Positions 53,446 to 63,261 of a stretch of DNA of 64,000 bases are shown one piece after another. The notes under the pieces are model-generated. The model saw nothing but the letters and a program-made list of their open reading frames with translations. It was not told where the DNA came from and searched no databases. Position 1 is the stretch's first letter; the number at the start of each line of letters is the position of its first letter. The stretch comes from Polyangiaceae bacterium. Its GTDB lineage: Bacteria > Myxococcota_A > Polyangia > Polyangiales > Polyangiaceae. The position numbers were made by a program, and so were the translations under genes. The stretch spans positions 372,001-436,000 of the forward strand of contig JANXOF010000037.1 in the NCBI GenBank assembly GCA_025353725.1. Direction: 5' to 3'.

Positions 53446-55035
53446 CTAGCGAGGAACCACTTGCTCGTTTTGGCACGTGGCGGAACAGCCGTCGCCGCCG
53501 CTTTTATTTCCGTCGTCACACGCCTCACCCGCATCACGCTGGATTACGCCGTCGCCGCAGCGCGCCCCGAGCAGACACCCCGGATTGCATCGGCCGTAGC
53601 CGCCTAAGTTGGAGCCGTCATCGCACGCCTCGAACCGGGTTTTGATCCCATCGCCGCACGTCGGTCGGCAGCGCGTACGCTCTTTCGCGAAACCGCGGAG
53701 CGTTAGTCGGTAGTTCGAGCGGTCGGTATGCCGCTCGGCTTGAAAGACATCGACCTCATAAACGCTTCCAGCCGTCAGCCCGAACGCTGTTGCAAACGCG
53801 GCGTCGAGCGTCACCGCGCCCTCTGTGGGAGGGTGCAACCCGCCGAGGTCCACGGCGAGCCGCCCGTTGAGAAACACCCAGACGTCGTCATCGCCGCGGA
53901 AAACTAGGTTTTCGCCTCCTTGAAAGGTGAAGTAATAACGAAGTTCGCTGGTAAAGTGGAAGTTGTGACCGTTTTGAAAATTGCCCCACCCGAGACCATC
54001 GATTGGAAAGAAAGCGGGGCTGTCAAATACGTAGGCACCGTCCCGTTGCTTTTGAAGGCGCAGCACCTGATTGCTGATTGTTTTTGAGACCGCGGGGTCG
54101 TCGCTCCACCACTGCTTAAACGCTTCCGGACCGCTCAGCTGACGACGCGAACCGCTTTCGCCGGTGGCCGATTGAAACATCGGAAAACCGTCGGCTCCGA
54201 GTCTTGAGGCCACGAGCCCGGTGGTCTTCCCGTCGCCGGTAAACGCCTCGAAATCGGGATGTTGCGGCGTGAAGTCGCGATAAACAATCGGCACATCGAG
54301 CGTTTCGGGGGCGGCCTCGGAAAGGACCTCGCACTCGAAACCGGGCTCACGCGTGCACGTGGCACTGCAGCCATCGCCGTTTCGCACGTTACCGTCGTCG
54401 CATGCCTCGGAGCCGAGTTTGAATCCGTCCCCGCAGATCGACGCACACGCGCCGCCAGCGCACGTTGGCTCGAGGGTGCACGCCGCGCTGCAGCCGTCGT
54501 AAGGACGCACGTTCCCGTCGTCGCATTGCTCGGTGCCTTCGCGGCGGCCGTCGCCGCATGTCGTCTTGGCGCAGGGCTGATTCGGAGTTCCGCACGCGTA
54601 ACCAGGTTCGAGCGTACAGGCCTCGGTGCACCCGTCGCCTGCGCGTGCGTTCCCGTCGTCGCACTCCTCTTCGGCCACGGCGAAGCCATCGCCGCATGCC
54701 GCCGCTCGGCACGCCGCTCCCAAGACCGGGCATGAAAAAGCAGGTTCAACGGTGCACGTTGCCGAGCACCCGTCGCCCCCTTGAGCATTGCCGTCATCAC
54801 ACTCCTCGGACATGTCTTTCGCGGAGTTGCCACACGTCGCCCTTGGTGGCGTTGCTCGAGGTGCGTCGGGCGTTACCGTTCGGCCAAAGCCAGGTACCGC
54901 TTGGTCGGGGGCAATTTCTGTTGGCGCTTCGAAGGAGGAGCGCGACGCATCGCTCGCCGCGCACCCACCCGCGAGTAGAATGCCGAGCGACAGCGCTTGA
55001 TGAGCGGGAACGTGAAGGCGCGAGGTTCGTTTCAT
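53446..55035 (-). CDS. Secreted lipoprotein with DUF4215 repeats and fibro-slime domain
   Basis: The 529-residue product starts at ATG 55035 behind GAGGA, with a lipoprotein signal ALSLGILLAGGC (Cys25). Four DUF4215 (Myxococcus cysteine-rich) repeats follow, with the CGDG ... CDDGN ... DGCS-x-C pattern; the first reads CGNS. Then comes a fibro-slime domain (FAFTGDG... VYRDFTPQHPDFEAF, GGENLVFRGDDDVWVFLNGRLAVDLGGLH in outline), and two more DUF4215 repeats at the C-terminus. The repeats hold many disulfides, so the protein works outside the cell. Fibro-slime and DUF4215 proteins are typical of myxobacterial surfaces; adhesion or matrix function is inferred. It is divergent from the gene at 55273. 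Confidence 0.93.
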   Translation of the reverse strand: MKRTSRLHVPAHQALSLGILLAGGCAASDASRSSFEAPTEIAPDQAVPGFGRTVTPDAPRATPPRATCGNSAKDMSEECDDGNAQGGDGCSATCTVEPAFSCPVLGAACRAAACGDGFAVAEEECDDGNARAGDGCTEACTLEPGYACGTPNQPCAKTTCGDGRREGTEQCDDGNVRPYDGCSAACTLEPTCAGGACASICGDGFKLGSEACDDGNVRNGDGCSATCTREPGFECEVLSEAAPETLDVPIVYRDFTPQHPDFEAFTGDGKTTGLVASRLGADGFPMFQSATGESGSRRQLSGPEAFKQWWSDDPAVSKTISNQVLRLQKQRDGAYVFDSPAFFPIDGLGWGNFQNGHNFHFTSELRYYFTFQGGENLVFRGDDDVWVFLNGRLAVDLGGLHPPTEGAVTLDAAFATAFGLTAGSVYEVDVFQAERHTDRSNYRLTLRGFAKERTRCRPTCGDGIKTRFEACDDGSNLGGYGRCNPGCLLGARCGDGVIQRDAGEACDDGNKSGGDGCSATCQNEQVVPR

Positions 55036-55245
55036 AGGTTCCTCAAGTCGGTTATCTGCGGGTGATTCACGCCCGTTACGTTAAACGAGGCTCCCTCGTG
55101 CATTCGAAGACAGCGCTCGAAAACCACGACTCGGCCCGCGCCGCAAGCGCCGCCCTCAATCCCCACTCCCACAGCACGTTTCTTGCTGGACGTTCGTGAA
55201 CCACGCGGTCGATGCCCGTGTTTCTCGCGAGTCACGGATCGCAAC

Positions 55246-55261
55246 TGGCACGCGGCATGCT
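55246..55261 (+). promoter_or_regulatory. Sigma54-type -24/-12 promoter
   Basis: TGGCAC, five bases, ATGCT: GG (55247-55248) and GC (55259-55260) are exactly ten bases apart. The predicted start (about 55272) touches the ATG at 55273 of a lipoprotein gene. Confidence 0.55.
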
Positions 55262-55272
55262 CGACGACGCAC

Positions 55273-56649
55273 ATGCGCACTCTCGCGGTCCTGACTCTTG
55301 CTTGCCTCGCGTGCGCGCCACTTGAAGGCGAGAGCGCTGACACTTCTGCTCGTGCCTCAGCCGCGGAAAATAGCGCAGTCGCGCGTACCAGCGATCCAGG
55401 GCCCCTGTGGGCAGAGGGCGGAGGGTCCAACCATTCCATCCTCAGTGCAGGTGACTATCTGACCACCCAGACGGATGCCGCATGGTACGGCCCAAATGGG
55501 ATCAAGCCGGTCATCGGGACGTATCATCAATTCCCAGGTAAAGGTCGCGCCCAACTGCATGCCATGCGGCTCGCCGGGCAACGAAAAGTAGCGATAGTCC
55601 TGTGGTCGATGAACTTTGGGCCTGCCGTCGATGGCGATGTGTATGGTCACGTCGTGCGCAGCAACAGCCGTCGCCTGACGCCGCAGCACGAAGAGAACTT
55701 CAGAGCCTGGATTGCCGACGTGCGTGCGGAAGGGTTCGAAGAGGTCCAACTGCGTTTCGCAAGCCAAGGCTCGAGCGACCCGATGGGGTGGTCGGGATGG
55801 GATGAAACGCTCTACCAAGAAACGTGGAATTTCATGGTGAGCACCCGTGCAACGCTAGAGAGCGGCCTTTCCGGCTCCGCGGTTGGCCGCCGTTACGATC
55901 TCGGCGTCGAATACGCCGGGCTGGTGGAATTAGGGCAAAACCGCTCATTTACCAAACGTTTGTGGAGCGATTGGGTTCATACCTTTGGAGTCAGCAACAC
56001 GGTCGGCTTTAGCTTTGCGACCTCCCCCGGCCGAGTCCGAAAGATGATCGAGGTCTACGACGAAACGGGCGCGCGCCCGAGTGAATGGGCGTTCGACACG
56101 TACGACGATATCGAACTTCGCATGGGTGAAGTGGCGAAAGAGTTTGCCGCGGCGGGCGTCAAAACCCCTGCGATTTACGTCCAGGAGACCTACGCTGACG
56201 ACGCCGAGACAGCGCGCGCATGGGTGAAGGTTGCAACGACTACGAATCTCAGCATTCGAACGTTGATGCAATGGCCAGTAAAGCCGAACAAGACCGCCCG
56301 CCATTTCACGATGGACTTTGCCGAATCGTACGGCGCATACGTCCGAGCTCGCGAGAATGCTCCGAGCCTTGTGCTTCGGAGTTCGGGCGTAGGCTGCGAC
56401 GATCGCGAGTGCCTCTGGCTTATCGGCACGGGAGTGCCCGAACGGCCGCATGTTGCTCTAAGAAATGCGGAGGGAGCACTCGTGCAAGACGAGGCCACGC
56501 CCGTCACTAAACAGCTCGCGTCAGGTGAAACGCTTCTCACACTGCGCGTGACGTCGGCCGCGGAAGCCTTCAGGACAAACGGCGTATTCGCCACAATTGT
56601 CGATGCCGCGGGTTCGGCTTCCAACGCCCAGAAGTTGGTCAAGCCGTAG
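55273..56649 (+). CDS. Lipoprotein, glycoside hydrolase-like barrel suspected
   Basis: The 458-residue product starts at ATG 55273 with MRTLAVLTLACLAC, a lipoprotein signal. The middle looks like a TIM-barrel glycosidase: KVAIVLWSMNFGP, FRAWIADVRAEGFEEVQLRF, YQETWNFMVSTRATLE, YDLGVEYAGLVEL, WVHTFGVSNTVGFSF, TLMQWPVKP. The catalytic acids are not identified. The C-terminal 80 residues form a separate beta domain (VGCDDRECLWLIGTG, with two Cys). The start is set by the signal peptide; a sigma54-type element sits just upstream with no Shine-Dalgarno sequence. Confidence 0.7.
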   Translation: MRTLAVLTLACLACAPLEGESADTSARASAAENSAVARTSDPGPLWAEGGGSNHSILSAGDYLTTQTDAAWYGPNGIKPVIGTYHQFPGKGRAQLHAMRLAGQRKVAIVLWSMNFGPAVDGDVYGHVVRSNSRRLTPQHEENFRAWIADVRAEGFEEVQLRFASQGSSDPMGWSGWDETLYQETWNFMVSTRATLESGLSGSAVGRRYDLGVEYAGLVELGQNRSFTKRLWSDWVHTFGVSNTVGFSFATSPGRVRKMIEVYDETGARPSEWAFDTYDDIELRMGEVAKEFAAAGVKTPAIYVQETYADDAETARAWVKVATTTNLSIRTLMQWPVKPNKTARHFTMDFAESYGAYVRARENAPSLVLRSSGVGCDDRECLWLIGTGVPERPHVALRNAEGALVQDEATPVTKQLASGETLLTLRVTSAAEAFRTNGVFATIVDAAGSASNAQKLVKP

Positions 56650-56797
56650 TCGTGCAGTCCAGGGCGGCCTGCGGGCCATGTCAGGAAAGCGATACGCATC
56701 GTCGCGCACACCGCGGAGGAGAAAAGTGGTCGCCGAATTGGGCGCATGTGTGGACAAGTGCGCAGGGCGCGCTAGGACGTCCGTAAGGAGTTCTCAA

Positions 56798-57895
56798 ATG
56801 GTCAACGTTCGCATCGTTCGTGGTCTCACCATCGCCGGCACGGCCGCCCTTTCCATCCCTGCGTTGGCCGGCTGCGCTGCAGATAGCGCCGCGTCCACGG
56901 CTCGAGATGCGCTCGAGCTCAATGAGGCGAACGCTGGATCCGGCGAGCTTCGGCTGAACGGCTACAGCCAATCCTACTTCGGTACCGACGAGTTCGTGCG
57001 AGTTGGGCAGACGCTGACCGTCTCCGCCACACTTTGGGATGTGGTCGCGCGCATCTCAGAGGGGCGTGAGGACCTGCGTGCGTTTCTCCTCGCGGACGCG
57101 AGCCGCATCACGCTCGAGACGGAGGTCGTTTATGTGAAGGCGGACGACCAAAAAGTGACGGTCCGCGTTCCGATGACGTGGCGCCCCGAGAGCGGATCCT
57201 TCGCGACGAAGAGCGAGCCGTTCGTCATTCCGGCAGGCGTCAAGCTCCTAAATCCGTCGATTGGTGGGACGTACAAGATGCCCGACGGCGGTTCCGGTTC
57301 GACTCGCCTGCAGGTGTTTCAAGGCGGGTCGAATGGACCCCGCCCAACGCCCGTGTTCGGCGCCTTTTTGCCGAACAAACTAGCGCTCTTCGATAGCATC
57401 GGAGGGAGTGTACGGACGCGGGTGATCGAGGGCGGCGCGCTCGTGAAGGGGGCGCGCGCTACGTTCGCGGTGTCGGATTGGCGTCTCGAGTCTATCGTCA
57501 AGAGGTCCGACCTCGATGTGAGGGTCGGGCAGCAGTACAGCGGTAACCGCTTCGGCCCAACGATCGTCGACCTCAATGGCGCGGTGGACTACGAAGTCGA
57601 CGCGGTCTTCTCCACCGATGGCGGGCAGACTTTTCAGACGGCTGCCCTCCGCAAGAACACGGAGCCCCAGGTGCTCACCACGGATGGATTTCGGTTTACG
57701 TTGGAGGGGCAGACGCAAGTGCCCGAGAACGCGGGTCCTCAGCTCGTCGTGGCCTTTCACGTGCGAGCATTCCTGCAAGTGCCCGAGAGTCGCTCGATCA
57801 TCAACCCAAGGTATGCGCCGGGCGCACGCATTCTGCTGAAAGACGTGTGGGACAACAACGGCGGCGCGAACTACGCGCTTCCGGTCGGTCTCTGA
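56798..57895 (+). CDS. Secreted lipoprotein
   Basis: The 365-residue product starts at ATG 56798 behind TAAGGAG. The signal GLTIAGTAALSIPALAGC gives a canonical lipobox (Leu-Ala-Gly-Cys). The mature protein is beta-rich (ELRLNGYSQSYFGTDEFVRVGQTLTVSATLWDVV in outline) with a Gly/Ser/Thr loop region and an aromatic C-terminus. I recognise no family. It follows the gene at 55273 on the same strand, and the four lipoproteins between 52.3 and 57.9 kb form a secreted cluster. Confidence 0.68.
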   Translation: MVNVRIVRGLTIAGTAALSIPALAGCAADSAASTARDALELNEANAGSGELRLNGYSQSYFGTDEFVRVGQTLTVSATLWDVVARISEGREDLRAFLLADASRITLETEVVYVKADDQKVTVRVPMTWRPESGSFATKSEPFVIPAGVKLLNPSIGGTYKMPDGGSGSTRLQVFQGGSNGPRPTPVFGAFLPNKLALFDSIGGSVRTRVIEGGALVKGARATFAVSDWRLESIVKRSDLDVRVGQQYSGNRFGPTIVDLNGAVDYEVDAVFSTDGGQTFQTAALRKNTEPQVLTTDGFRFTLEGQTQVPENAGPQLVVAFHVRAFLQVPESRSIINPRYAPGARILLKDVWDNNGGANYALPVGL

Positions 57896-57965
57896 GACCG
57901 CTTACGGTGACGGGCGTGAAGTCGTTCGTGGCGCGCGTCGATTGAAAAACAGGTAAACGAGAGGC

Positions 57966-60900
57966 GTGGGCGGGCCAAAGCTTGATGGGGAGGCACGCCT
58001 ACGTGGCACTGCGACCCTTACGCTCGACAGCGCGCCCTCCGGCCCGCCTTTCTTACGAACGGAGAGTCTCGTTGATGGAGAGGGCGAGGTCACGGCGCCC
58101 GTTGGCTCACGAAGCGAAGACGCGGCGTTCCGAGCTCGAGACTTGGTGGCGGGGCGGTACCGTATCGTTCGTTTTATCGCCCGCGGTGGGATGGGTGACG
58201 TGTTCGAGGCGCGCGATGAGATGCTCGACGCAGCCGTTGCACTCAAAGTGTTACGGCCCGAGCGAGCGCACCACTCCGCACCCATTTTTCAAGAGACGCA
58301 GTTGGCTCGTCGGGTTACCCACCCGAATGTCTGCCGTCTTTTCGACGTGGGTTTTCACGAGAGAGACGGAGGTGACCGCGTCCCTTTTCTGAGCATGGAA
58401 CTCCTCGCCGGAGAGACCTTACGCGCGCATCTCCAGGCTCACGGTGCACTCCCCGAAAGCGACGCCTTGAACCTCGCGCGGCAGATCGCGGCAGGCCTTG
58501 GTCGGGCACACGCGTGCGGCGTCGTTCACAGAGATCTCAAAGGCGACAACGTTTTGTTGGTCACCGAAGCCGACGGTTCGATGCGTGCAGTTATCACCGA
58601 CTTCGGGATTGCGGTTCTCATGCACGTGCCTAAAGGCGCGGCGGTGGACGTGCGGCCACGCGGCACGCCCGCTTATATGGCACCGGAACAGCGCACTGGC
58701 GGTCCGATCACGGCTCAAACGGACGTTTACGCGTTCGGCGTCTTGCTCTTTGAAATGGTGACAGGGGTGCTCCCGTTTGCGAACGATGCGGCGCTTACGC
58801 CCGTCATGCAGGACCGGACGCTCTACGTCCCGTCCGCGCGTGCGCGGCTACCCGATCTCGCGCGGACGTGGGATCGCGTGATCGCGCGGTGCCTCGAGCA
58901 GGATCCTCACGCGCGTTACGCTTCCCCCGAAGCGGCTTTCGCCGACCTTACCTCAACCTCCCGTGTGACTTCGCGCGCACGATTCTGGCGCGCGGTTTTG
59001 GCCATCGGAACGCTTGGGCTATTCGCCTTGGCCTTTGCCGCAAAGCGCCGCGCGGACGACGCTTATAAGCAAGCCATGGCGGCTCGTAGCTCCCCAGGGC
59101 TGTCGGCGATGTCGAGCGATGTCGTCGCACCGGTGCGCGACCTGGTCGCCGTGTTCACGCCGCAATCCACGATCGCGAACGAGCAAGCGCAATGGCTCGG
59201 CATCGGACTTGCCGAGGTGTTAGCCGTACACGTCGCCTCGACGGGCACGCTGCGGGCGTTGACGTCCGAAACCGTTGGGCCCTTCGTGCCTTTGGGACAC
59301 GACGATGCGAGCTCCGATGCGAGGGATAAGCCGGCGCTTGCGAAACGCGTCGGGGCCAACCTCGGAGCGCGCTACGTCGTTTTGGGAACCTACACGGCTG
59401 GGGCCGTGGGCGCAGAAGGGATCCAGCCGCTACGCGTGACCTTGGACCTCCGCGACGGGCGCACGGGCGACCTCCTCGGCGCCGTGGACGAAAGCCTTCA
59501 TGACGGCGAGTGGTTCGACCTCGTCGCGCGCCTTAGTCGCGGGATTCGCGTTTTTGCCGGTGCGGAATCACCGGACGCAGGCTTGACGCTGCAGCCTCGG
59601 TTTCCGAAAGGTCCACGCGCTGCGCGTCTCTACGTCGAGGGGCTTGCTCGCGCGCGTCGGTTCGAATTTATGGACGCAAAGGAGCTCCTCTCGCAATCCG
59701 CGGTGCTCGAACCTGGCGTCGCTGAGGTGCACGTGGCGTTGGCGCAGGTTTACGCGACGCTCGGCGACGACCCGCGAGCGGCGCGAGAGGCAAAGCGCGC
59801 ATGGGAGGCCTCGGCAGGGTCGCCAAGTGCGATCCGAGCGGCTGCGGAAGCGACGTACCGCGAAGCGAGTAAAGAGTGGCCCGCTGCCCTTTTGCTACGA
59901 AAGGCGAGCTATCAAAAGAGCCCCGCGGACGTCGAGGCCGGCCTCGCGCTTGCTCGCACGCAACGGGGCGAGGGCGACGCGCGCGCGGCGATCGTGACGT
60001 TGGACGCCGTTCGTCTGGTGGGCGCTGCCGCGTCCGATCCGCGCGTTGATCTCGAAGAAGGCTGGGCTGCGAACGTCCTCGGTGACCATCGACGCAAAGA
60101 GGCGGCCGCGCGGCGCGCGGTGGAAAAGGCGCGTGCGCGCGGGGCGGTGCACCTCGAAGCGGAGGCGCGCGACCAGCTCGGTTGGGCGCTCGTGCATCAA
60201 GGTCGTTTCGACGACGCGATGAGTGAGTTCCTGATGGCGCAGCAGCTCTTTCAACGGGTCGGTTACCGCGGGGGCGTCGGCAAGTCGCTTCATAGCCAAG
60301 GGAACCTTCTGCTCCTTCGAGGCGCTATCGAGGAGGGCGTAGCGCGCGAAGAGAAAGCCCTCGAGGCCATTCGAGCCTCGGGCAACCATCTCTGGGAAGC
60401 GTGGAGCACAAACTGCTACGGCAACGGTCTCGCGGACCTTGGATTTTTGAAGCGGGCAGCACTTGCGTACGAGCGCTCTTGCGAGCTCGCGGAGGATGTG
60501 GGCGCTCCGATGGATCAAGCCATTGCACTCGTGAGTCTTGGCGAAGTGCGTATTCGCGAAGGTGAACGAGAGGACGCACATCGCTATTTTCAGCGCGCAC
60601 TTGTGAGCTCCGAACACTTACATAGTGCCTACGTTACTGGGGTCGCGTCGCGCGCGCTGGCCATGTCTTTGGCTGACCTCGGTGATGGCGACGGGGCGGA
60701 ACGTGCGCTCGTCGCGTCGGAAGCGGCGCTGCGTGAGGAGGGACTCGCGGGCGAACTCCCGCTCACGCTCTACGAATTTGGCTCGTTTTTGGTGAGACAA
60801 AAGCAATGGCCAGAGAGTCGAAGAAAACTTGAAGACGCCGCGACTCTTTTTACGGCGTTGGGGTCACCGGGGCTTGCCGCGACCTACGCCAAGTTGGCGG

Positions 60901-61265
60901 AAGGCGCGATGATGGGCTCCGAGACGCGTGCGGCCGAAGACTATGTCCGCCAAGCGCTCGCGGTTCTCGCTCGCGACGCACGTGGTGTCGCAAAAGCGCC
61001 GGCGTTGGCGCGTACCCATGCGATTCGCGCTCGTCTTTGGCTGGCGCAAGGCCATACGAAAGAGGCGAAGGAAGAAGCCTCGCAAGCGATCTCTGCGGCC
61101 CAGCGCATGCCCGAAGACCGACGACTTCTCCTCGAAACACGAATCGCGACCGCCCGTGCGCGTGGAGGCAACGTGGACGCCGCACTTGATGCCGATGAAG
61201 CCTCCGCGCGGGCTATGGGGTCGGCGCTTCTCCTCGTGGCCGCTCGCGCGGAAAGAGCAAGGTAG
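57966..61265 (+). CDS. Ser/Thr protein kinase with C-terminal TPR domain
   Basis: The 1099-residue product (GTG 57966) has a kinase domain at about 64-335: IARGGMGDVFEA loop, Lys94 in VALKVL, HRD at 188-190 (VVHRDLKGDN), DFG at 212-214, and YMAPEQRTG. A membrane helix (about 340-358, AVLAIGTLGLFALAFAA) is followed by a TolB-like beta region (TLRALTSETVGP) and a long run of TPR-type helical repeats through about 1090 (LVHQGRFDDAMSEFLMAQQLFQRVG, EGVAREEKALEAIRASGN, and others), of the kind that binds partner proteins. It is convergent with an FHA-sigma54 activator, so this kinase may feed that activator. Confidence 0.94.
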   Translation: MGGPKLDGEARLRGTATLTLDSAPSGPPFLRTESLVDGEGEVTAPVGSRSEDAAFRARDLVAGRYRIVRFIARGGMGDVFEARDEMLDAAVALKVLRPERAHHSAPIFQETQLARRVTHPNVCRLFDVGFHERDGGDRVPFLSMELLAGETLRAHLQAHGALPESDALNLARQIAAGLGRAHACGVVHRDLKGDNVLLVTEADGSMRAVITDFGIAVLMHVPKGAAVDVRPRGTPAYMAPEQRTGGPITAQTDVYAFGVLLFEMVTGVLPFANDAALTPVMQDRTLYVPSARARLPDLARTWDRVIARCLEQDPHARYASPEAAFADLTSTSRVTSRARFWRAVLAIGTLGLFALAFAAKRRADDAYKQAMAARSSPGLSAMSSDVVAPVRDLVAVFTPQSTIANEQAQWLGIGLAEVLAVHVASTGTLRALTSETVGPFVPLGHDDASSDARDKPALAKRVGANLGARYVVLGTYTAGAVGAEGIQPLRVTLDLRDGRTGDLLGAVDESLHDGEWFDLVARLSRGIRVFAGAESPDAGLTLQPRFPKGPRAARLYVEGLARARRFEFMDAKELLSQSAVLEPGVAEVHVALAQVYATLGDDPRAAREAKRAWEASAGSPSAIRAAAEATYREASKEWPAALLLRKASYQKSPADVEAGLALARTQRGEGDARAAIVTLDAVRLVGAAASDPRVDLEEGWAANVLGDHRRKEAAARRAVEKARARGAVHLEAEARDQLGWALVHQGRFDDAMSEFLMAQQLFQRVGYRGGVGKSLHSQGNLLLLRGAIEEGVAREEKALEAIRASGNHLWEAWSTNCYGNGLADLGFLKRAALAYERSCELAEDVGAPMDQAIALVSLGEVRIREGEREDAHRYFQRALVSSEHLHSAYVTGVASRALAMSLADLGDGDGAERALVASEAALREEGLAGELPLTLYEFGSFLVRQKQWPESRRKLEDAATLFTALGSPGLAATYAKLAEGAMMGSETRAAEDYVRQALAVLARDARGVAKAPALARTHAIRARLWLAQGHTKEAKEEASQAISAAQRMPEDRRLLLETRIATARARGGNVDAALDADEASARAMGSALLLVAARAERAR

Positions 61266-61269
61266 GTCG

Positions 61270-63177
61270 TTACGTGGAGGAGGGAGCCGGAGGCTGACTT
61301 CTGGCACCGACATGCCGGGCATCTCGCGCGTCGAGTCCGTGAACGCGAAGTTTCGCGAAGAGCGTTCGTACCGGCATACCCAAAAGTTCTGCGGCGCGCG
61401 TTTGTACGCCACGAGCAAGGCTCAGGGCCTCGCGGATGCGCGTCCGCTCGAGAACACGAATCTCTTCTGCAAGCGTTCGAAACGACGGCGTTTCATGTCC
61501 GCTTTCGGCGCTCGGCCGAGCTGCCATGGCCGACACCGCCTCGGTGGATTCGAGGGGTGTCGCGCGGATGGATTCGCGGTTGTGTCCCTGCACGAGCGAC
61601 GGAAGCTCCCACGGTTGTGCGATAGGTCCGAGCGCGGTCGCTGCGAGAAAATCCATGACGTTGCGAAGTTCGCGCACGTTGCCCGGCCACGCATGCTCGA
61701 GCAGGTGCTGCATAATCTGCGGATCCAGCGTAAGCGGCTCCCTGGCAAGTCGGACGCACGCTGCGGTGAGGAACGCGCGCGCCAAAACGGGGATTTCTCG
61801 GCGTCGGTCCCGGAGTGGTGGAAGAACCACGGAGGCGGCTCCTACGCGGTAGAGCAAGTCTTGTCGGAATCGGCCCGCGGCGACGTCGGCGTGCAAGTCG
61901 CGATGCGTCGCCGTGACGAACCGTACGTCCACGGGGCGTACGCGCGTTTCGCCAATGCGAACGATACTTCTCGTCTCAAGGGCACGAAGCAACTTCGACT
62001 GAACGCTGAGACTTAGCTCGCCGACTTCATCCAAAAAGAGCGTTCCGCCGTGCGCCGCTTCGAGGAGGCCGATTTTGGCGGAGACGGCGCCGGAAAAGGC
62101 TCCTTTGTCATGACCAAAAAGCTCACTCTCTGCGAGGCTCTCGGGCAAGGCGGCACAATTGACGGTGACGAGTGGTCCCTTGGCTCGGGGCGACCACGCG
62201 TGAAGCGCCGACGCCGCGTGCTCCTTTCCGGTACCGGTTTCTCCCTCTACGAGAACCGGCAAATCGCTCTTTGCCAGTCGTTCGATGAGCGCATACAAGC
62301 GAACCATCGAAGGCTCGACCAACACGACGGTGCGCCCTCCTACGTCTCGTGTCCAAAGGAGCTCCGACGCCAAAATGGCCGTTCCTGCGGTCGCTTGCTC
62401 GCAGGCCGCGCGGCTCGTCGCGAGCAGCGTCTCGATGTCGGCGCCGTCGGTAGGGCACGCAGCCACGCCGGCTCGTGCGCTGTGCACATAGTTCGCAACG
62501 TGACCGCGAACGCGCTCTGCCAGCTCCGCGGGATCGTCTTCGTCGGCATCGGGAAAGAGAACGAGCAAGTCTCCCTCCGCTGACCACGTGGCGACGTCGG
62601 CCGGGCCGAGGTCTCTCGCCAGCGAATTCTCTACGCAGGTTTGAAGGAGCGCGGGAACCGCGGCACGCACCGTCACGAGCGCGAGCTGAGACTTTCGCCG
62701 TAGGAGGCGTGCCACCTCTTCGGTCGCGCGCCGGTGAAATTCTGGAACTGCGACGACGCGGCCTTCCGCGCCGCGGCCTTCGCGGTGCAAGATCATCGAG
62801 ACGGCGCCGATGGTGACGACGCTGCTTCGGCCGAGGAGCTTGACCCCTGACGTGCGGACGCCGTCCACGTAGGTGCCGTTGTGACTCCCCAAGTCTTCGA
62901 TGGATACGTCGTTTGCGTCGACGAGAAACTGCGCGTGCCTTCGCGAGGCTGCCGGATCGTCGAGCGAGATTTGTCCGTCGCCGCCGCCACGTCCGACGAC
63001 CACGGCTCCGAGCGCGGGCAGCGGAAAGACGCTCGACGATTGACCCGTGATGACCAACAGGTAGCGCCGCTCGCTTTCGCCGCGGGAGAGTGCGTCTAGC
63101 GTTTGGGTTTGGGCTACCGGTCGCGGTGTTCCGTCGTTCACGGACGCGACTGTACCGCAAGGCTCGCTCCCATTCAC
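61270..63177 (-). CDS. FHA-domain sigma54 activator with degenerate GGDEF-like insert
   Basis: The 635-residue product (GTG 63177; GTG 63144 possible) begins with an FHA domain (about 45-130; SRRHAQFL, GSHNGTYVDG). Next, about 160-270, is a region that follows the GGDEF pattern (DVATWSAEGDLLVLFPDAD, AELAERVRGHV, AGVAACPTDGADIETLLATSRAACEQATAG), but the GGDEF signature is SAEGD (199-203), so cyclase activity is unlikely. Then comes the AAA+ domain with GETGTGKE (312-319) and the sigma54 loop GAFSGA (359-364) in place of GAFTGA. The C-terminus has a Fis-type HTH (LARGVQTRAAELLGMPVRTLFAKLRVHGL). It is convergent with a kinase-TPR gene. Confidence 0.92.
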   Translation of the reverse strand: MNGSEPCGTVASVNDGTPRPVAQTQTLDALSRGESERRYLLVITGQSSSVFPLPALGAVVVGRGGGDGQISLDDPAASRRHAQFLVDANDVSIEDLGSHNGTYVDGVRTSGVKLLGRSSVVTIGAVSMILHREGRGAEGRVVAVPEFHRRATEEVARLLRRKSQLALVTVRAAVPALLQTCVENSLARDLGPADVATWSAEGDLLVLFPDADEDDPAELAERVRGHVANYVHSARAGVAACPTDGADIETLLATSRAACEQATAGTAILASELLWTRDVGGRTVVLVEPSMVRLYALIERLAKSDLPVLVEGETGTGKEHAASALHAWSPRAKGPLVTVNCAALPESLAESELFGHDKGAFSGAVSAKIGLLEAAHGGTLFLDEVGELSLSVQSKLLRALETRSIVRIGETRVRPVDVRFVTATHRDLHADVAAGRFRQDLLYRVGAASVVLPPLRDRRREIPVLARAFLTAACVRLAREPLTLDPQIMQHLLEHAWPGNVRELRNVMDFLAATALGPIAQPWELPSLVQGHNRESIRATPLESTEAVSAMAARPSAESGHETPSFRTLAEEIRVLERTRIREALSLARGVQTRAAELLGMPVRTLFAKLRVHGLDARDARHVGARSQPPAPSST

Positions 63178-63261
63178 GGCAACGATGGCCGACTCGGCAC
63201 GATCGGCCGGACATTGACGCCGCTTTCGAGTTCAAATCACCGATTTGCGGGCGCTATGGGT

